Assembly: GCA_964572855.1 (NCBI GenBank)
Contig: CAZNGF010000010.1
Span: 1-45,737 of the forward strand
DNA from: CAZNGF01 sp964572855
Lineage (GTDB): Bacteria; Bipolaricaulota; Bipolaricaulia; RBG-16-55-9; JAJCYT01
Direction: 5' to 3'
Length of the DNA stretch: 45,737 nucleotides
Part shown: piece after piece, positions 40,271 to 45,737 of the stretch
How positions within the stretch are numbered: the first letter of the stretch is position 1
How the letters are laid out: every line of letters begins with the position of its first letter
Position numbers and translations under genes: made by a program
The notes under the pieces: generated by a model
Databases searched by the model: none
Seen by the model: the letters and a program-made list of their open reading frames with translations, nothing else
Told to the model about the DNA's origin: nothing

Positions 40271-40585
40271 ATGGTCAACTGGGCTCGCGTGACGGGGTTC
40301 GAATGGGATCAGGGTAACGCCAGGAAAAGCGCGGACAAACACGGCGTGAGCCAAGCGGAAGCCGAACGCGTCTTCTTCAACGAACCGTTCCTGGTGTTGC
40401 CGGATCCCAAGCACAGCCAACAGGAGCCACGTCATCATGCGCTGGGCACGACCGATGAAGGCCGATTGCTGCACGTGACCTTCACGTTGCGCGTGCACGG
40501 CAGGCTGATTCGCGTGATCTCGGCCCGAGACATGCACCGCAAGGAGAGAACCTTCTATGAGCAAGCGAAAGAAGACACCGCCTGA
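40271..40585 (+). CDS. brnT: BrnT-family toxin
   Basis: 104 aa from the ATG at 40271; the predicted transcription start is at that base, so the mRNA is probably leaderless. The pattern FEWDQGNARKSADKHGVSQAEAERVFF, a variable loop, then GRLLHVTFTLR and IRVISARDMHRKERTFYEQ is that of BrnT (DUF497), a RelE-fold ribonuclease. In the family the toxin comes first and the BrnA antitoxin second, as here, with a 29-bp overlap. Key residues of the RNase core (Lys, Arg, His in the last strand) appear present. Confidence 0.92.
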   Translation: MVNWARVTGFEWDQGNARKSADKHGVSQAEAERVFFNEPFLVLPDPKHSQQEPRHHALGTTDEGRLLHVTFTLRVHGRLIRVISARDMHRKERTFYEQAKEDTA

Positions 40586-40829
40586 GTTCAAGACCGAAGC
40601 CGAAGAGCGGGCCTTTTGGGAGAGCCACGATTCCAGCGACTACGTGGACTGGGAGCAGGCCCAACGTGCTTCGTTCCCGAACCTGAAACCTTCGACCAAG
40701 ACGATCTCGCTCCGGCTTCCGGAAATGCTCTTGGAACGCATCAAAATCGAAGCCCACAAGCGCGACATGCCCTACCAGTCGCTCATCAAAGCGTGGCTCG
40801 CCGAAGACGTGGAGCGGCATCGCGTTTGA
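40557..40829 (+). CDS. brnA: BrnA-like antitoxin (CopG family)
   Basis: 90 aa, ATG at 40557 inside the end of brnT. N-terminal acidic/aromatic region (FKTEAEERAFWESHDSSDYV) for toxin binding, then the ribbon-helix-helix TKTISLRLPEMLLERIKIEA and MPYQSLIKAWLAEDVER. Partner and probable co-repressor of BrnT at the palindrome 40247-40265. Confidence 0.9.
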   Translation: MSKRKKTPPEFKTEAEERAFWESHDSSDYVDWEQAQRASFPNLKPSTKTISLRLPEMLLERIKIEAHKRDMPYQSLIKAWLAEDVERHRV

Positions 40830-40898
40830 ATGGGACCCGCGCCGCGGCTAGCCACCTCAGTGTTGTCATGCAACGTTTGACGAGCTAGAGCTGATCCT

Positions 40899-41093
40899 AT
40901 GAAAGTCACCCTCGATCTGCCCCCCGCGCAAGCCGACAAGCTCCGCGCGGAAGCGGAGCGCCTGGGCATCACGCCCGAGCAACTGGCCTATGTCGCCGTC
41001 GCCGACCTGCTCGCGACGCCCGACGACGCGTTCAGGGATGCGGCCGAGCGCGTGCTGCAGAAGAACGAAGAACTCTACCGGCGCCTCGCGTAG
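40899..41093 (+). CDS. Small antitoxin-like protein upstream of a truncated Doc toxin
   Basis: 64 aa: MKVTLDLPPAQADKLRAEAE, LGITPEQLAYVAVADLLATP, ending NEELYRRLA. A short strand then helices, like the DNA-binding antitoxins that precede Doc/Fic toxins, with the C-terminal NEELYRRLA being a common ending of this group. GAGC is the only weak ribosome-like site. Its stop overlaps the GTG of a Doc remnant, which supports the identification; without its toxin it may be a leftover or act as a solitary repressor. Confidence 0.75.
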   Translation: MKVTLDLPPAQADKLRAEAERLGITPEQLAYVAVADLLATPDDAFRDAAERVLQKNEELYRRLA

Positions 41094-41146
41094 TGCGTTA
41101 CCTGACGCTGGCGGGGGTCGTCGCCCTCCACAAGCTGGCATCGTTG
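41093..41146 (+). pseudogene. Truncated death-on-curing (Doc/Fic) toxin
   Basis: A GTG at 41093, overlapping the antitoxin stop (TAGTG), opens MRYLTLAGVVALHKLAS, the typical Doc N-terminus (RYLTL-x-x-V-x-x-LH). After about 17 residues the similarity ends, and the frame continues as unrelated sequence into the 3' end of hicA, with a stop at 41219-41221. The Fic catalytic motif HPFxxGNKR is not present, so the toxin is lost. Confidence 0.7.
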
Positions 41147-41175
41147 GATAGGCCGTTTTGGACGCGAATCTGCTC

Positions 41176-41400
41176 TCAAAGGAGTGCCAAGAATTCCGCG
41201 CGGGTCATTTCGACATCGTGAAGAATCGCGTTCATCAAGCCCGGACCAATGATCTCACCCGCGTGCACGGGGACGGTGGTCACGCGCCCGTCCGCATGCT
41301 TGAGCCGGTGGTGGCTCCCCTTGATTCGGACCACCTCGAATCCCGCCTTCTTCAGCGCCGCAATGACCGCGTCGCCTGCAAGCCGCGGAAGGCGCGTCAT
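41176..41400 (-). CDS. hicA: HicA-type toxin
   Basis: 74 aa: LAGDAVIAALKKAGFEVVRI with GSHHRLKHADGRVTTVPVHAGEIIGPGLMNAILHDVEM, the dsRNA-binding-like fold of HicA mRNA interferases with the catalytic histidine in GSHHR. Length and the VPVH motif are standard. It overlaps hicB by ATGA (41397-41400), here with the antitoxin gene first. Confidence 0.93.
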   Translation of the reverse strand: MTRLPRLAGDAVIAALKKAGFEVVRIKGSHHRLKHADGRVTTVPVHAGEIIGPGLMNAILHDVEMTRAEFLALL

Positions 41401-41612
41401 GAAACGATGGTAATTCTCTGCACGCCGATGAAATCAAGCGGTTCCACGGATTCGTCGGTATCTTCCAAGCAGAGTTCGACGGCTTCTTTGACCCTTGCCA
41501 TCAGCTCGTCGAGGGATTTGGCTTGGGTGTGACACCCCCGCAGGCTTGGAACCGACGCAACGTAGTACCCTTCCGTGTCCCGTTGAATGATCACGTTGAA
41601 TTCCCGCGACAT
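41397..41612 (-). CDS. hicB: HicB-type antitoxin
   Basis: 71 aa: MSREFNVIIQRDTEGYYVAS followed by VPSLRGCHTQAKSLDELMARVKEAVELCLED, the partial RNase H fold of HicB. It is a short version without a C-terminal DNA-binding domain. GGGGAGGACCC precedes the ATG, and a TATGAT lies about 75 nt upstream in the 41613-41784 spacer, which otherwise holds nothing I recognise. Confidence 0.93.
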   Translation of the reverse strand: MSREFNVIIQRDTEGYYVASVPSLRGCHTQAKSLDELMARVKEAVELCLEDTDESVEPLDFIGVQRITIVS

Positions 41613-41784
41613 GGGTCCTCCCCAGTTGGCATGCTTCCGTCAGCGCGCCATGACGGATCGCCAGGTAGCCTGATCCCAACGAACATCATAGCGCACGACG
41701 TTTCGCACAACGAACCTCATCTCTGATTGGTACGATTCACGCCTGCGTGCAACGCAACCTTCAACTTACCGAGATGCGGGGGGG

Positions 41785-42069
41785 TTATGCATGGTCATCG
41801 CTGTCTTCATCGACCCGCCGCCCGTGGAGCCACACCTCGGACTCGGCCAAATCGATTTGGTCATTCCATAGAACCGCGTAACCGTGCGGATCGGCGTGGG
41901 CGCGGCGGAAGAGTGCCTCGTCCTGTAAGGGGCGAAACGCTTCGTCCTGGAGCAACGGCTTGCAGTCGTAGACCTTGCGCACGCCGTTTTCGAATTCGAC
42001 GAGCAACGTCTTGTCCACTTGCGGTTTCACGTGTTTGATTCTGGGATAGGTTTGGGATGCCTTCATCAT
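41785..42069 (-). CDS. DUF2442-family protein
   Basis: 94 aa from the ATG at 42069 that overlaps the stop of the DUF4160 gene (TGATG). VKPQVDKTLLVEFENGVRKVYDCKPLL, a variable middle, then AVLWNDQIDLAESEVWLHGR is the DUF2442 pattern. These proteins occur next to DUF4160 proteins as a putative two-gene module related to toxin-antitoxin systems; biochemistry unknown to me. An ATG one codon later (42066) is an alternative. Confidence 0.88.
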   Translation of the reverse strand: MMKASQTYPRIKHVKPQVDKTLLVEFENGVRKVYDCKPLLQDEAFRPLQDEALFRRAHADPHGYAVLWNDQIDLAESEVWLHGRRVDEDSDDHA

Positions 42070-42317
42070 CAGTCCAATCCTGGGAGCTGCTTGAACTCCT
42101 GAGTTTTCCACATTTCCTGTAGTTCGCCCTTGTATTGCTCAGCCCACTCACGCACGAGGCGTTCCGCCCGAGAGGGAAGGTCGCCTTCGATCATGTGGAG
42201 CGTGTCAATGTCAAAAACGCCGTTGAACTCACCGTACATGGCGTGGAAGTGGGGCACGCCATGCTCGCGGAAATACATCTTGATCAGAATCCCATAGAAC
42301 CGTGCTATGACAGGCAT
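42069..42317 (-). CDS. DUF4160-family protein
   Basis: 82 aa from the ATG at 42317 with a strong GAAGGAGAG site 4 nt upstream. PVIARFYGILIKMYFREHGVPHFHAMYGEF, with the HxxxHFHA motif of DUF4160, then a helix IEGDLPSRAERLVREWAEQY. First gene of the DUF4160-DUF2442 pair, with its own promoter overlapped by an inverted repeat. Function unknown; the pair is often found among toxin-antitoxin genes. Confidence 0.88.
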   Translation of the reverse strand: MPVIARFYGILIKMYFREHGVPHFHAMYGEFNGVFDIDTLHMIEGDLPSRAERLVREWAEQYKGELQEMWKTQEFKQLPGLD

Positions 42318-42329
42318 CGTACTCTCCTT

Positions 42330-42359
42330 CAACATAGCGAGAGAGTTATGTTGACACAA
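42330..42359 (-). promoter_or_regulatory. Promoter with inverted repeat before DUF4160-DUF2442
   Basis: On the minus strand TTGTGT (42359-42354), 17 bp, TATGTT (42336-42331). The inverted repeat CAACATA (42330-42336) / TATGTTG (42347-42353) covers the -10 and half the spacer. Confidence 0.5.
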
Positions 42360-42394
42360 GCTTGACAGAATGTAGGGCCTGCTGTGCAGGTCGA

Positions 42395-42500
42395 GCACGC
42401 TATTTCGCCTTGTTCGGGAACCGTTTGGGGTGCTCGATGATCGATTCGGTGGGGGCCACGACGACCTCCAGCCAATAGAAGCGCCCCGGCGACGGCTCCT
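42395..42500. repeat. 106-bp direct repeat, left copy
   Basis: GCACGCTATTTCGCC... to ...GCGACGGCTCCT; matches 43191-43296 without gaps, about 92 of 106 positions by eye. The copies lie on either side of the vapBC genes and encode, on the minus strand, the C-terminal part of the same small protein. Confidence 0.8.
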
Positions 42501-42519
42501 GATTGACTTGGCGGCTCAT
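42400..42519 (-). pseudogene. Partial duplicate of the 53-aa protein gene
   Basis: A 39-aa frame, MSRQVNQEPSPGRFYWLEVV then APTESIIEHPKRFPNKAK, whose last 34 residues match the 53-aa protein at 43196-43357 (EPSP, FYW, IIEHPxRFPNKAK). Its first 20 residues are missing and replaced; the ATG overlaps the vapC stop (ATGA), so it could still be translated behind vapC. Confidence 0.65.
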
Positions 42520-42929
42520 CCCTGCACGCGGGGGACGACCTTGGCCCCGGCGATGCCGAGGTGATGGTCCGTGCTCCAGACATGGCGGATCTTGTGGTGC
42601 TCCATAAAGCACAGGCTCGATGCGTCCACGTAGGTCAGCTTGGTTCCGCGAAAGCGCTCCAGCATCCTGCCGACGTCCCCATCGTGCGCCAGCGTCGCCT
42701 CGAAGACGCGCAGATCGGGGAGATTGGCGATCAGCAAGCGAAAGCGCCGCGCGGCTTCCTCGCCCATTCGATGCAGAAACCAGGAATACGTTTCCGAGAG
42801 GACCAGGACCGACGTGCGCCACTGCGGTTGCGGGCCGTTGAACAGGCTCACGGCCTGGGCGTGCCAGCGGTCGCGCTGGTTCATGAAGGCGATGAAGATG
42901 CCGCTGTCCAGGAAGACGGGTTCGCTCAT
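42516..42929 (-). CDS. vapC: VapC-type PIN-domain toxin
   Basis: 137 aa: VFLDSGIFIAFMNQRDRWHA (first acidic residue), VLSETYSWFLHRMGEEAARR (Glu), and LTYVDASSLCFMEHHKIRHVWSTDHHLGIAG (Asp residues) give the acidic active site of a PIN endoribonuclease. Overlaps vapB by ATGA. All acidic residues expected from the family are visible, so it is likely active. Confidence 0.92.
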   Translation of the reverse strand: MSEPVFLDSGIFIAFMNQRDRWHAQAVSLFNGPQPQWRTSVLVLSETYSWFLHRMGEEAARRFRLLIANLPDLRVFEATLAHDGDVGRMLERFRGTKLTYVDASSLCFMEHHKIRHVWSTDHHLGIAGAKVVPRVQG

Positions 42930-43153
42930 GGCGTTTCGCGGTCGTAGACGACCTCGTCCACGCTGGCGCTGTCGCCTTCGTCTCCCTCGAACGCACCTGC
43001 AAAGGCCATCCAGGGCTTGTCGCTCGGCTCGCGCGCGACCGCTTCCGCCAAGCTGCGCCGCACGAGCTCGGCCAGCGAAATGCCCTGCCGGCGAGCGACC
43101 TCCTTGGCCCGTTCGTACAACTGCTCATCCACGCTGATCTGGGTGCGGATCAT
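42926..43153 (-). CDS. vapB: VapB-type antitoxin (ribbon-helix-helix)
   Basis: 75 aa: MIRTQISVDEQLYERAKEVA, RRQGISLAELVRRSLAEAVA, then an acidic tail (FEGDEGDSASVDEVVYD) for toxin binding. TACCAT (43165-43160) is 6 nt from the ATG and a perfect inverted repeat surrounds it, so a leaderless, self-repressed operon is likely. Confidence 0.92.
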   Translation of the reverse strand: MIRTQISVDEQLYERAKEVARRQGISLAELVRRSLAEAVAREPSDKPWMAFAGAFEGDEGDSASVDEVVYDRETP

Positions 43154-43188
43154 GTTATCATGGTACTTTTCTATGATAACAACTGCAA
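43154..43188 (-). promoter_or_regulatory. Promoter and operator of vapBC
   Basis: On the minus strand TTGCAG (43188-43183), 17 bp, TACCAT (43165-43160). Perfect inverted repeat GTTATCAT (43154-43161) / ATGATAAC (43173-43180), 11 bp apart, spans the -10 and the start of transcription. Confidence 0.7.
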
Positions 43189-43190
43189 GC

Positions 43191-43296
43191 GCACGCTACT
43201 TCGCCTTGTTCGGGAACCGTTCGGGGTGCTCGATGATCGCTTCGGTGAGGACCACGTCGATATCTGGCCAGTAGAACTGCCTCGGCGACGGCTCCT
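43191..43296. repeat. 106-bp direct repeat, right copy
   Basis: Partner of 42395-42500. It lies inside the complete 53-aa gene and includes its stop codon. Confidence 0.8.
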
Positions 43297-43357
43297 CCAC
43301 GTTCAGGATGGCTCTGACCGGCTGCTCCTTGAACCACGGGAATTCCTCGTAGGGCAT
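43196..43357 (-). CDS. Small uncharacterised protein (53 aa), MPYEEFPWF type
   Basis: MPYEEFPWFKEQPVRAILNV, EEPSPRQFYWPDIDVVLTEA, IIEHPERFPNKAK. I recall similar short proteins beginning with EFPWF, having a middle ILNVE-x-P and a YWP-D-DVxL-xxSIEHPERFP end, near toxin-antitoxin and DUF2442 genes, but no function. A shortened paralogue lies at 42400-42519. The gene starts 6 bp after the stop of the ATPase gene on the same strand, so it may be read from the HEPN-ATPase transcript; no ribosome site is evident. Its base composition is that of the host, unlike the ATPase gene. Confidence 0.75.
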   Translation of the reverse strand: MPYEEFPWFKEQPVRAILNVEEPSPRQFYWPDIDVVLTEAIIEHPERFPNKAK

Positions 43358-43363
43358 GAAGAC

Positions 43364-45013
43364 TCAGGCTGTATCTTCTGGATTTGCTAATTCCTCTAGC
43401 ATACTCAAAGGTAGTACAGGCCCTCGTCTCAAAATACCCACAAGCTTCCTAGCAGTATCACCGATTCGAACCGGCTCCTTGCTCCTTGTCTTCTTTAACG
43501 CAATATGTCCACGCTCGAAATCGAGTACCCAGAGACGTTGCTTGAGTCTAGCTGCTGTGTATTCACTCAAATCAAGGAGATAAGCTTCATAACGGCGCCC
43601 AGCTAGATGGCCATCTGAAAGACTTGAATTGATCAAATGGATGATTCTTAGATCCATCAACCGCTGAATCAGCGAGTATTCTCGTGGCCGACGCTCTTTA
43701 TCAAGGAAGTCAATTCTGAAAAAAGATATGCCTTTTCCATCAATACAAAACTTCCTTACTAGGTTCAAAGTGCCTAACACACTCTCTGCACTTCCAAGTG
43801 CGGCGGCTGCATCTTCTTCAAGTTCTTGCATCTTAGCTTTTGCAGCTTTCCCTGCAGCTTCATTGACATCCTGAACACCGGTCATACGAGCGTTTTCTCG
43901 CCCTCTAGCAACTTGAATTGCAGATGCAACAAGCGTTACAAAGTCGCGTGGAACTCCTCCCGATGCAAGAACAAGACGATCCACTGCACGACCATGGAGA
44001 AAACCACGCCTGGGGGTTGCATCGCACTCCTCAATGAAACCATCAAGGACACTCTGCAGAAACTGTTTCGCGCGCTCTGGCTCCTGTAAAGTGATATCAA
44101 GATTGATTTCAATAGCGTCATGCTGAAGCTGAAGCCCAGTAGGTGGTTCCGGTCGGAACCACCTCATTTGGTGGCGTATCCCTGCAATTTTTAACCACAC
44201 GGGGACTTCTCGCGACAACCCATGTAGCCTATCAAGGAGATCAGGTACTGAATGGTAAGTAAGATAGTGGATATCGTCGAGAAACAGATAGATTGGCACT
44301 TGCGTTTCTACACAGAATTGGGCAAGCATTCGATTTACGCTAGGGATAATACGCTCTATATCTTCACTCCCAGGATGTTTCTTTCTTGAAAGGGTTTCGA
44401 TCTCAGTTAAGAGAGAGGAAGCAGTCTTAAGACTCTTGGCTGAAGAATTGGAACCAAAATAGCTCTCAGGAAGTTCACAAAACCTTTTTGCAATCGCTAA
44501 AAATGCACCATCCGAGCCAAGCTTTCGTAGTGTTTGGATGTTAACCCATAGAGTCTGCACTCCTGCACGTTCAAGTTGTGACTTGGCTTGCAACATCAAA
44601 GCAGACTTACCTGCGCCACGGCGACCAAATATGAGATGATGGCGCTCTGATGTAGCAACTTGGAGACGCCCCTCAACATCTTCTACGTAACGAAGGCTAG
44701 GCTGTGCTTCTGAAGTTCTAGAGCGTTCATCTAGGAGGCTTACTAATCTAGTCACTCGTTCATCACGTACTGAGCGAACGGGAGGAGTTTCAGATTTCTC
44801 AGGAGGCTTGATCAATCTGACGGTGACAAAACCATCCTCGATCTCAGAATCAATGCTGTTACCCAACTCTGTAGCTCGCTGGAATTGTGACGCAACTTCA
44901 ACTATCACAATTGTTTCGCCTGGGAATCGTCTAATCTTAATTTCTACAGGCCTAATACCACCCTCAAGAAAGTATTCTCTTACTTGTTTTTCTATATCAG
45001 TTGGAGTAATCAT
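43364..45013 (-). CDS. AAA/STAND-like P-loop ATPase of an AT-rich two-gene module
   Basis: 549 aa. Residues 1-70 form a small alpha/beta N-terminal domain of unknown type (MITPTDIEKQVREYFLEGGI). Walker A is GRRGAGKSAL (130-139), Walker B IYLFLDDIHYL (241-251), and a GGVPRDF (352-358) resembles the sensor-2 end of ORC/Cdc6- and STAND-type ATPases. The C-terminal third (about 400-549) contains SLIQRLMDLRIIHLIN and RRYEAYLLDLSEY, a winged-helix-like pattern, with no nuclease or membrane part that I can see. Base composition and codon use are much AT-richer than the neighbours. The ATG overlaps the stop of the HEPN-like gene (ATGA). Function unknown; defence or stress ATPase is inference. Confidence 0.85.
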   Translation of the reverse strand: MITPTDIEKQVREYFLEGGIRPVEIKIRRFPGETIVIVEVASQFQRATELGNSIDSEIEDGFVTVRLIKPPEKSETPPVRSVRDERVTRLVSLLDERSRTSEAQPSLRYVEDVEGRLQVATSERHHLIFGRRGAGKSALMLQAKSQLERAGVQTLWVNIQTLRKLGSDGAFLAIAKRFCELPESYFGSNSSAKSLKTASSLLTEIETLSRKKHPGSEDIERIIPSVNRMLAQFCVETQVPIYLFLDDIHYLTYHSVPDLLDRLHGLSREVPVWLKIAGIRHQMRWFRPEPPTGLQLQHDAIEINLDITLQEPERAKQFLQSVLDGFIEECDATPRRGFLHGRAVDRLVLASGGVPRDFVTLVASAIQVARGRENARMTGVQDVNEAAGKAAKAKMQELEEDAAAALGSAESVLGTLNLVRKFCIDGKGISFFRIDFLDKERRPREYSLIQRLMDLRIIHLINSSLSDGHLAGRRYEAYLLDLSEYTAARLKQRLWVLDFERGHIALKKTRSKEPVRIGDTARKLVGILRRGPVLPLSMLEELANPEDTA

Positions 45014-45531
45014 AAATCCAGACCCTTCCTCCTGAGATAGGATTTAGCCGTACTACGAAGCTGAGAGGAGCTTGAGAAGACATGTCTTGCTATCGCCTCG
45101 AACTTCTTGTCATTCCGTGGATATGGCTCATAATCCGCACGATTGCGCTCAAGGCGTGCTGTCTTAAGCTCGTTTTCCCAGTAATCTGAAGATGGGAAGT
45201 CGGATGGAATGTGCCCAGGAAGGACGGAGTGTTTCTCATGATCATCACCACGCGTAATATAGAAGACAACTCCTCGAATCACTTGATACATCGCATAATA
45301 TGAACGATTAACTACGAGCCGGAAGCTTAATACAGGCTCAGTAAGTAATTCCTTTGCTTCCTGATTCATCTTATGCGCAAGTGTAAGGCGGTCAATAGTA
45401 ACCTTTCCCAAGAGGTCGTTGATATCATAGCCAGTACGATCTGCAAGGCTGACACCTGCTACTAAATCCTTGATTCGGTTTGCTGGCAAAGTGCTTATAA
45501 ACCTCAGGTCTTCTTGTTGGGCTCGTGGCAT
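45010..45531 (-). CDS. HEPN-like protein coupled to the ATPase
   Basis: 173 aa, mostly helical. The middle reads LAHKMNQEAKELL, VNRSYYAMYQVIRGVVFYITRG, and later LKTARLERNRADYEPYP, the pattern of HEPN-superfamily proteins (RSYYAMY and RNxADY). An Rx6H spacing occurs at Arg94-His101 (RGDDHEKH), but its place relative to the HEPN core is not certain, so RNase activity is only a possibility. The start is fixed by an in-frame TGA two codons upstream of the ATG. A GGGAGG stands 22 nt before the ATG inside a small hairpin, not at normal distance. AT-rich like the ATPase gene. Confidence 0.72.
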   Translation of the reverse strand: MPRAQQEDLRFISTLPANRIKDLVAGVSLADRTGYDINDLLGKVTIDRLTLAHKMNQEAKELLTEPVLSFRLVVNRSYYAMYQVIRGVVFYITRGDDHEKHSVLPGHIPSDFPSSDYWENELKTARLERNRADYEPYPRNDKKFEAIARHVFSSSSQLRSTAKSYLRRKGLDL

Positions 45532-45737
45532 GATTCAAATTGGTGCTTTGCACCTCCCAAGATACTCTTCGTTGAAGGTTAACGATACTGATGAAAAGTC
45601 TCAAATACCATACTAGCCAATATAGTAGATGCACCTAATTCCCAACAACACCACATCGTAAAGCGATTTTTGCACTTGTCATACTAAGTAGGTGAGCAAA
45701 AATTTGTTGATGAGAGGTTTTTGGTGTACGTTCTGAG
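45532..45737. other. AT-rich region upstream of the HEPN-ATPase module
   Basis: No gene is evident here; the frames are short and without recognisable protein. It contains the promoter-like pair at 45619-45648 and a small hairpin GGTGC-TTT-GCACC at 45542-45554. The AT-rich composition continues to the right edge, so the island extends beyond the window. Confidence 0.5.
45619..45648 (-). promoter_or_regulatory. Predicted promoter of the HEPN-ATPase module
   Basis: On the minus strand TTGTTG (45648-45643), 18 bp, TATATT (45624-45619); start near 45612, about 80 nt before the HEPN ATG. Confidence 0.45.

Noticed and set aside
38983..43357. Possible CRISPR array or prophage among the many short genes and repeats.
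   Set aside because: No regularly spaced repeats, no integrase, transposase or phage structural gene was found; the repeats are a single direct pair and scattered palindromes.
45542..45554. Hairpin GGTGC-TTT-GCACC before the HEPN gene as a translational switch.
   Set aside because: The ribosome-like GGGAGG it touches is too far (about 22 nt) from the ATG for a confident claim.

Overview
The window reads as a chromosomal scaffold piece (it contains one run of 100 Ns) from a GC-rich, diderm (outer-membrane-bearing) bacterium. Good candidates are the Deinococcota (Truepera/Deinococcus-like): the envelope genes are LptD-like and beta-barrel proteins, bacterial -35/-10 boxes lie 17-18 bp apart, and many -10 boxes sit only 6-9 nt before a start codon, as expected for leaderless mRNAs. 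No 16S gene is present, so the taxonomic assignment is inference only.

Region by region. Positions 1-6.4 kb hold the end of an EamA-type permease gene, then the 2-oxoglutarate dehydrogenase parts sucA (E1), sucB (E2, interrupted by the N gap) and lpd (E3), and a tRNA-Thr(CGU). At 6.4-8.2 kb a thiamine-binding protein gene is preceded by a TPP riboswitch, followed by a 55-aa ribbon-helix-helix-like gene with its own promoter and palindrome. At 8.3-14.7 kb a long minus-strand block carries accB-accC-ffh-rpsP-khpA-trmD-RNA methyltransferase-rplS-lepB (biotin carboxylase, signal recognition particle, ribosome and tRNA maturation, signal peptidase), largely with touching or overlapping start and stop codons. 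At 14.8-25.9 kb on the plus strand are a CNNM/CBS membrane protein, an M1 metallopeptidase fused to a beta-barrel-like C-terminus, tsaE, trxB, an acyl-CoA synthetase, a GAF-domain histidine kinase, two NarL-type response regulators with a second ribbon-helix-helix paralogue between them, and a VanZ-like protein. At 26-29.7 kb lies a single 1175-codon gene joining LptF-like permease, LptA-like and LptD-like parts, translationally coupled to a glutaredoxin-like gene. At 29.8-34 kb are a histone-deacetylase-family enzyme, an orphan livGF ATPase pair, a ferritin-like protein and a second CNNM/CBS protein.

From 34.3 kb the content becomes accessory: two GNAT acetyltransferases, a TM0106-type RecB-like nuclease, arylamine N-acetyltransferase, a SnoaL-like protein, a decayed RidA-like gene, and then a dense run of toxin-antitoxin genes between 39 and 43.2 kb (MazEF, BrnTA, an antitoxin with a truncated Doc toxin, HicAB, a DUF4160/DUF2442 pair, VapBC flanked by 106-bp direct repeats). 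From about 43.37 kb to the right edge the DNA is clearly AT-richer and carries a translationally coupled HEPN-like gene and an AAA/STAND-type ATPase gene, which looks like a horizontally acquired two-gene module and is the best candidate for an undescribed (possibly defensive) system.

Dispersed palindromic repeats occur at several gene boundaries, and several genes are remnants (MOSC fragment, RidA, Doc, a frameshifted methyltransferase, a partial duplicate of a 53-aa gene). No transposase, integrase or CRISPR array was seen.
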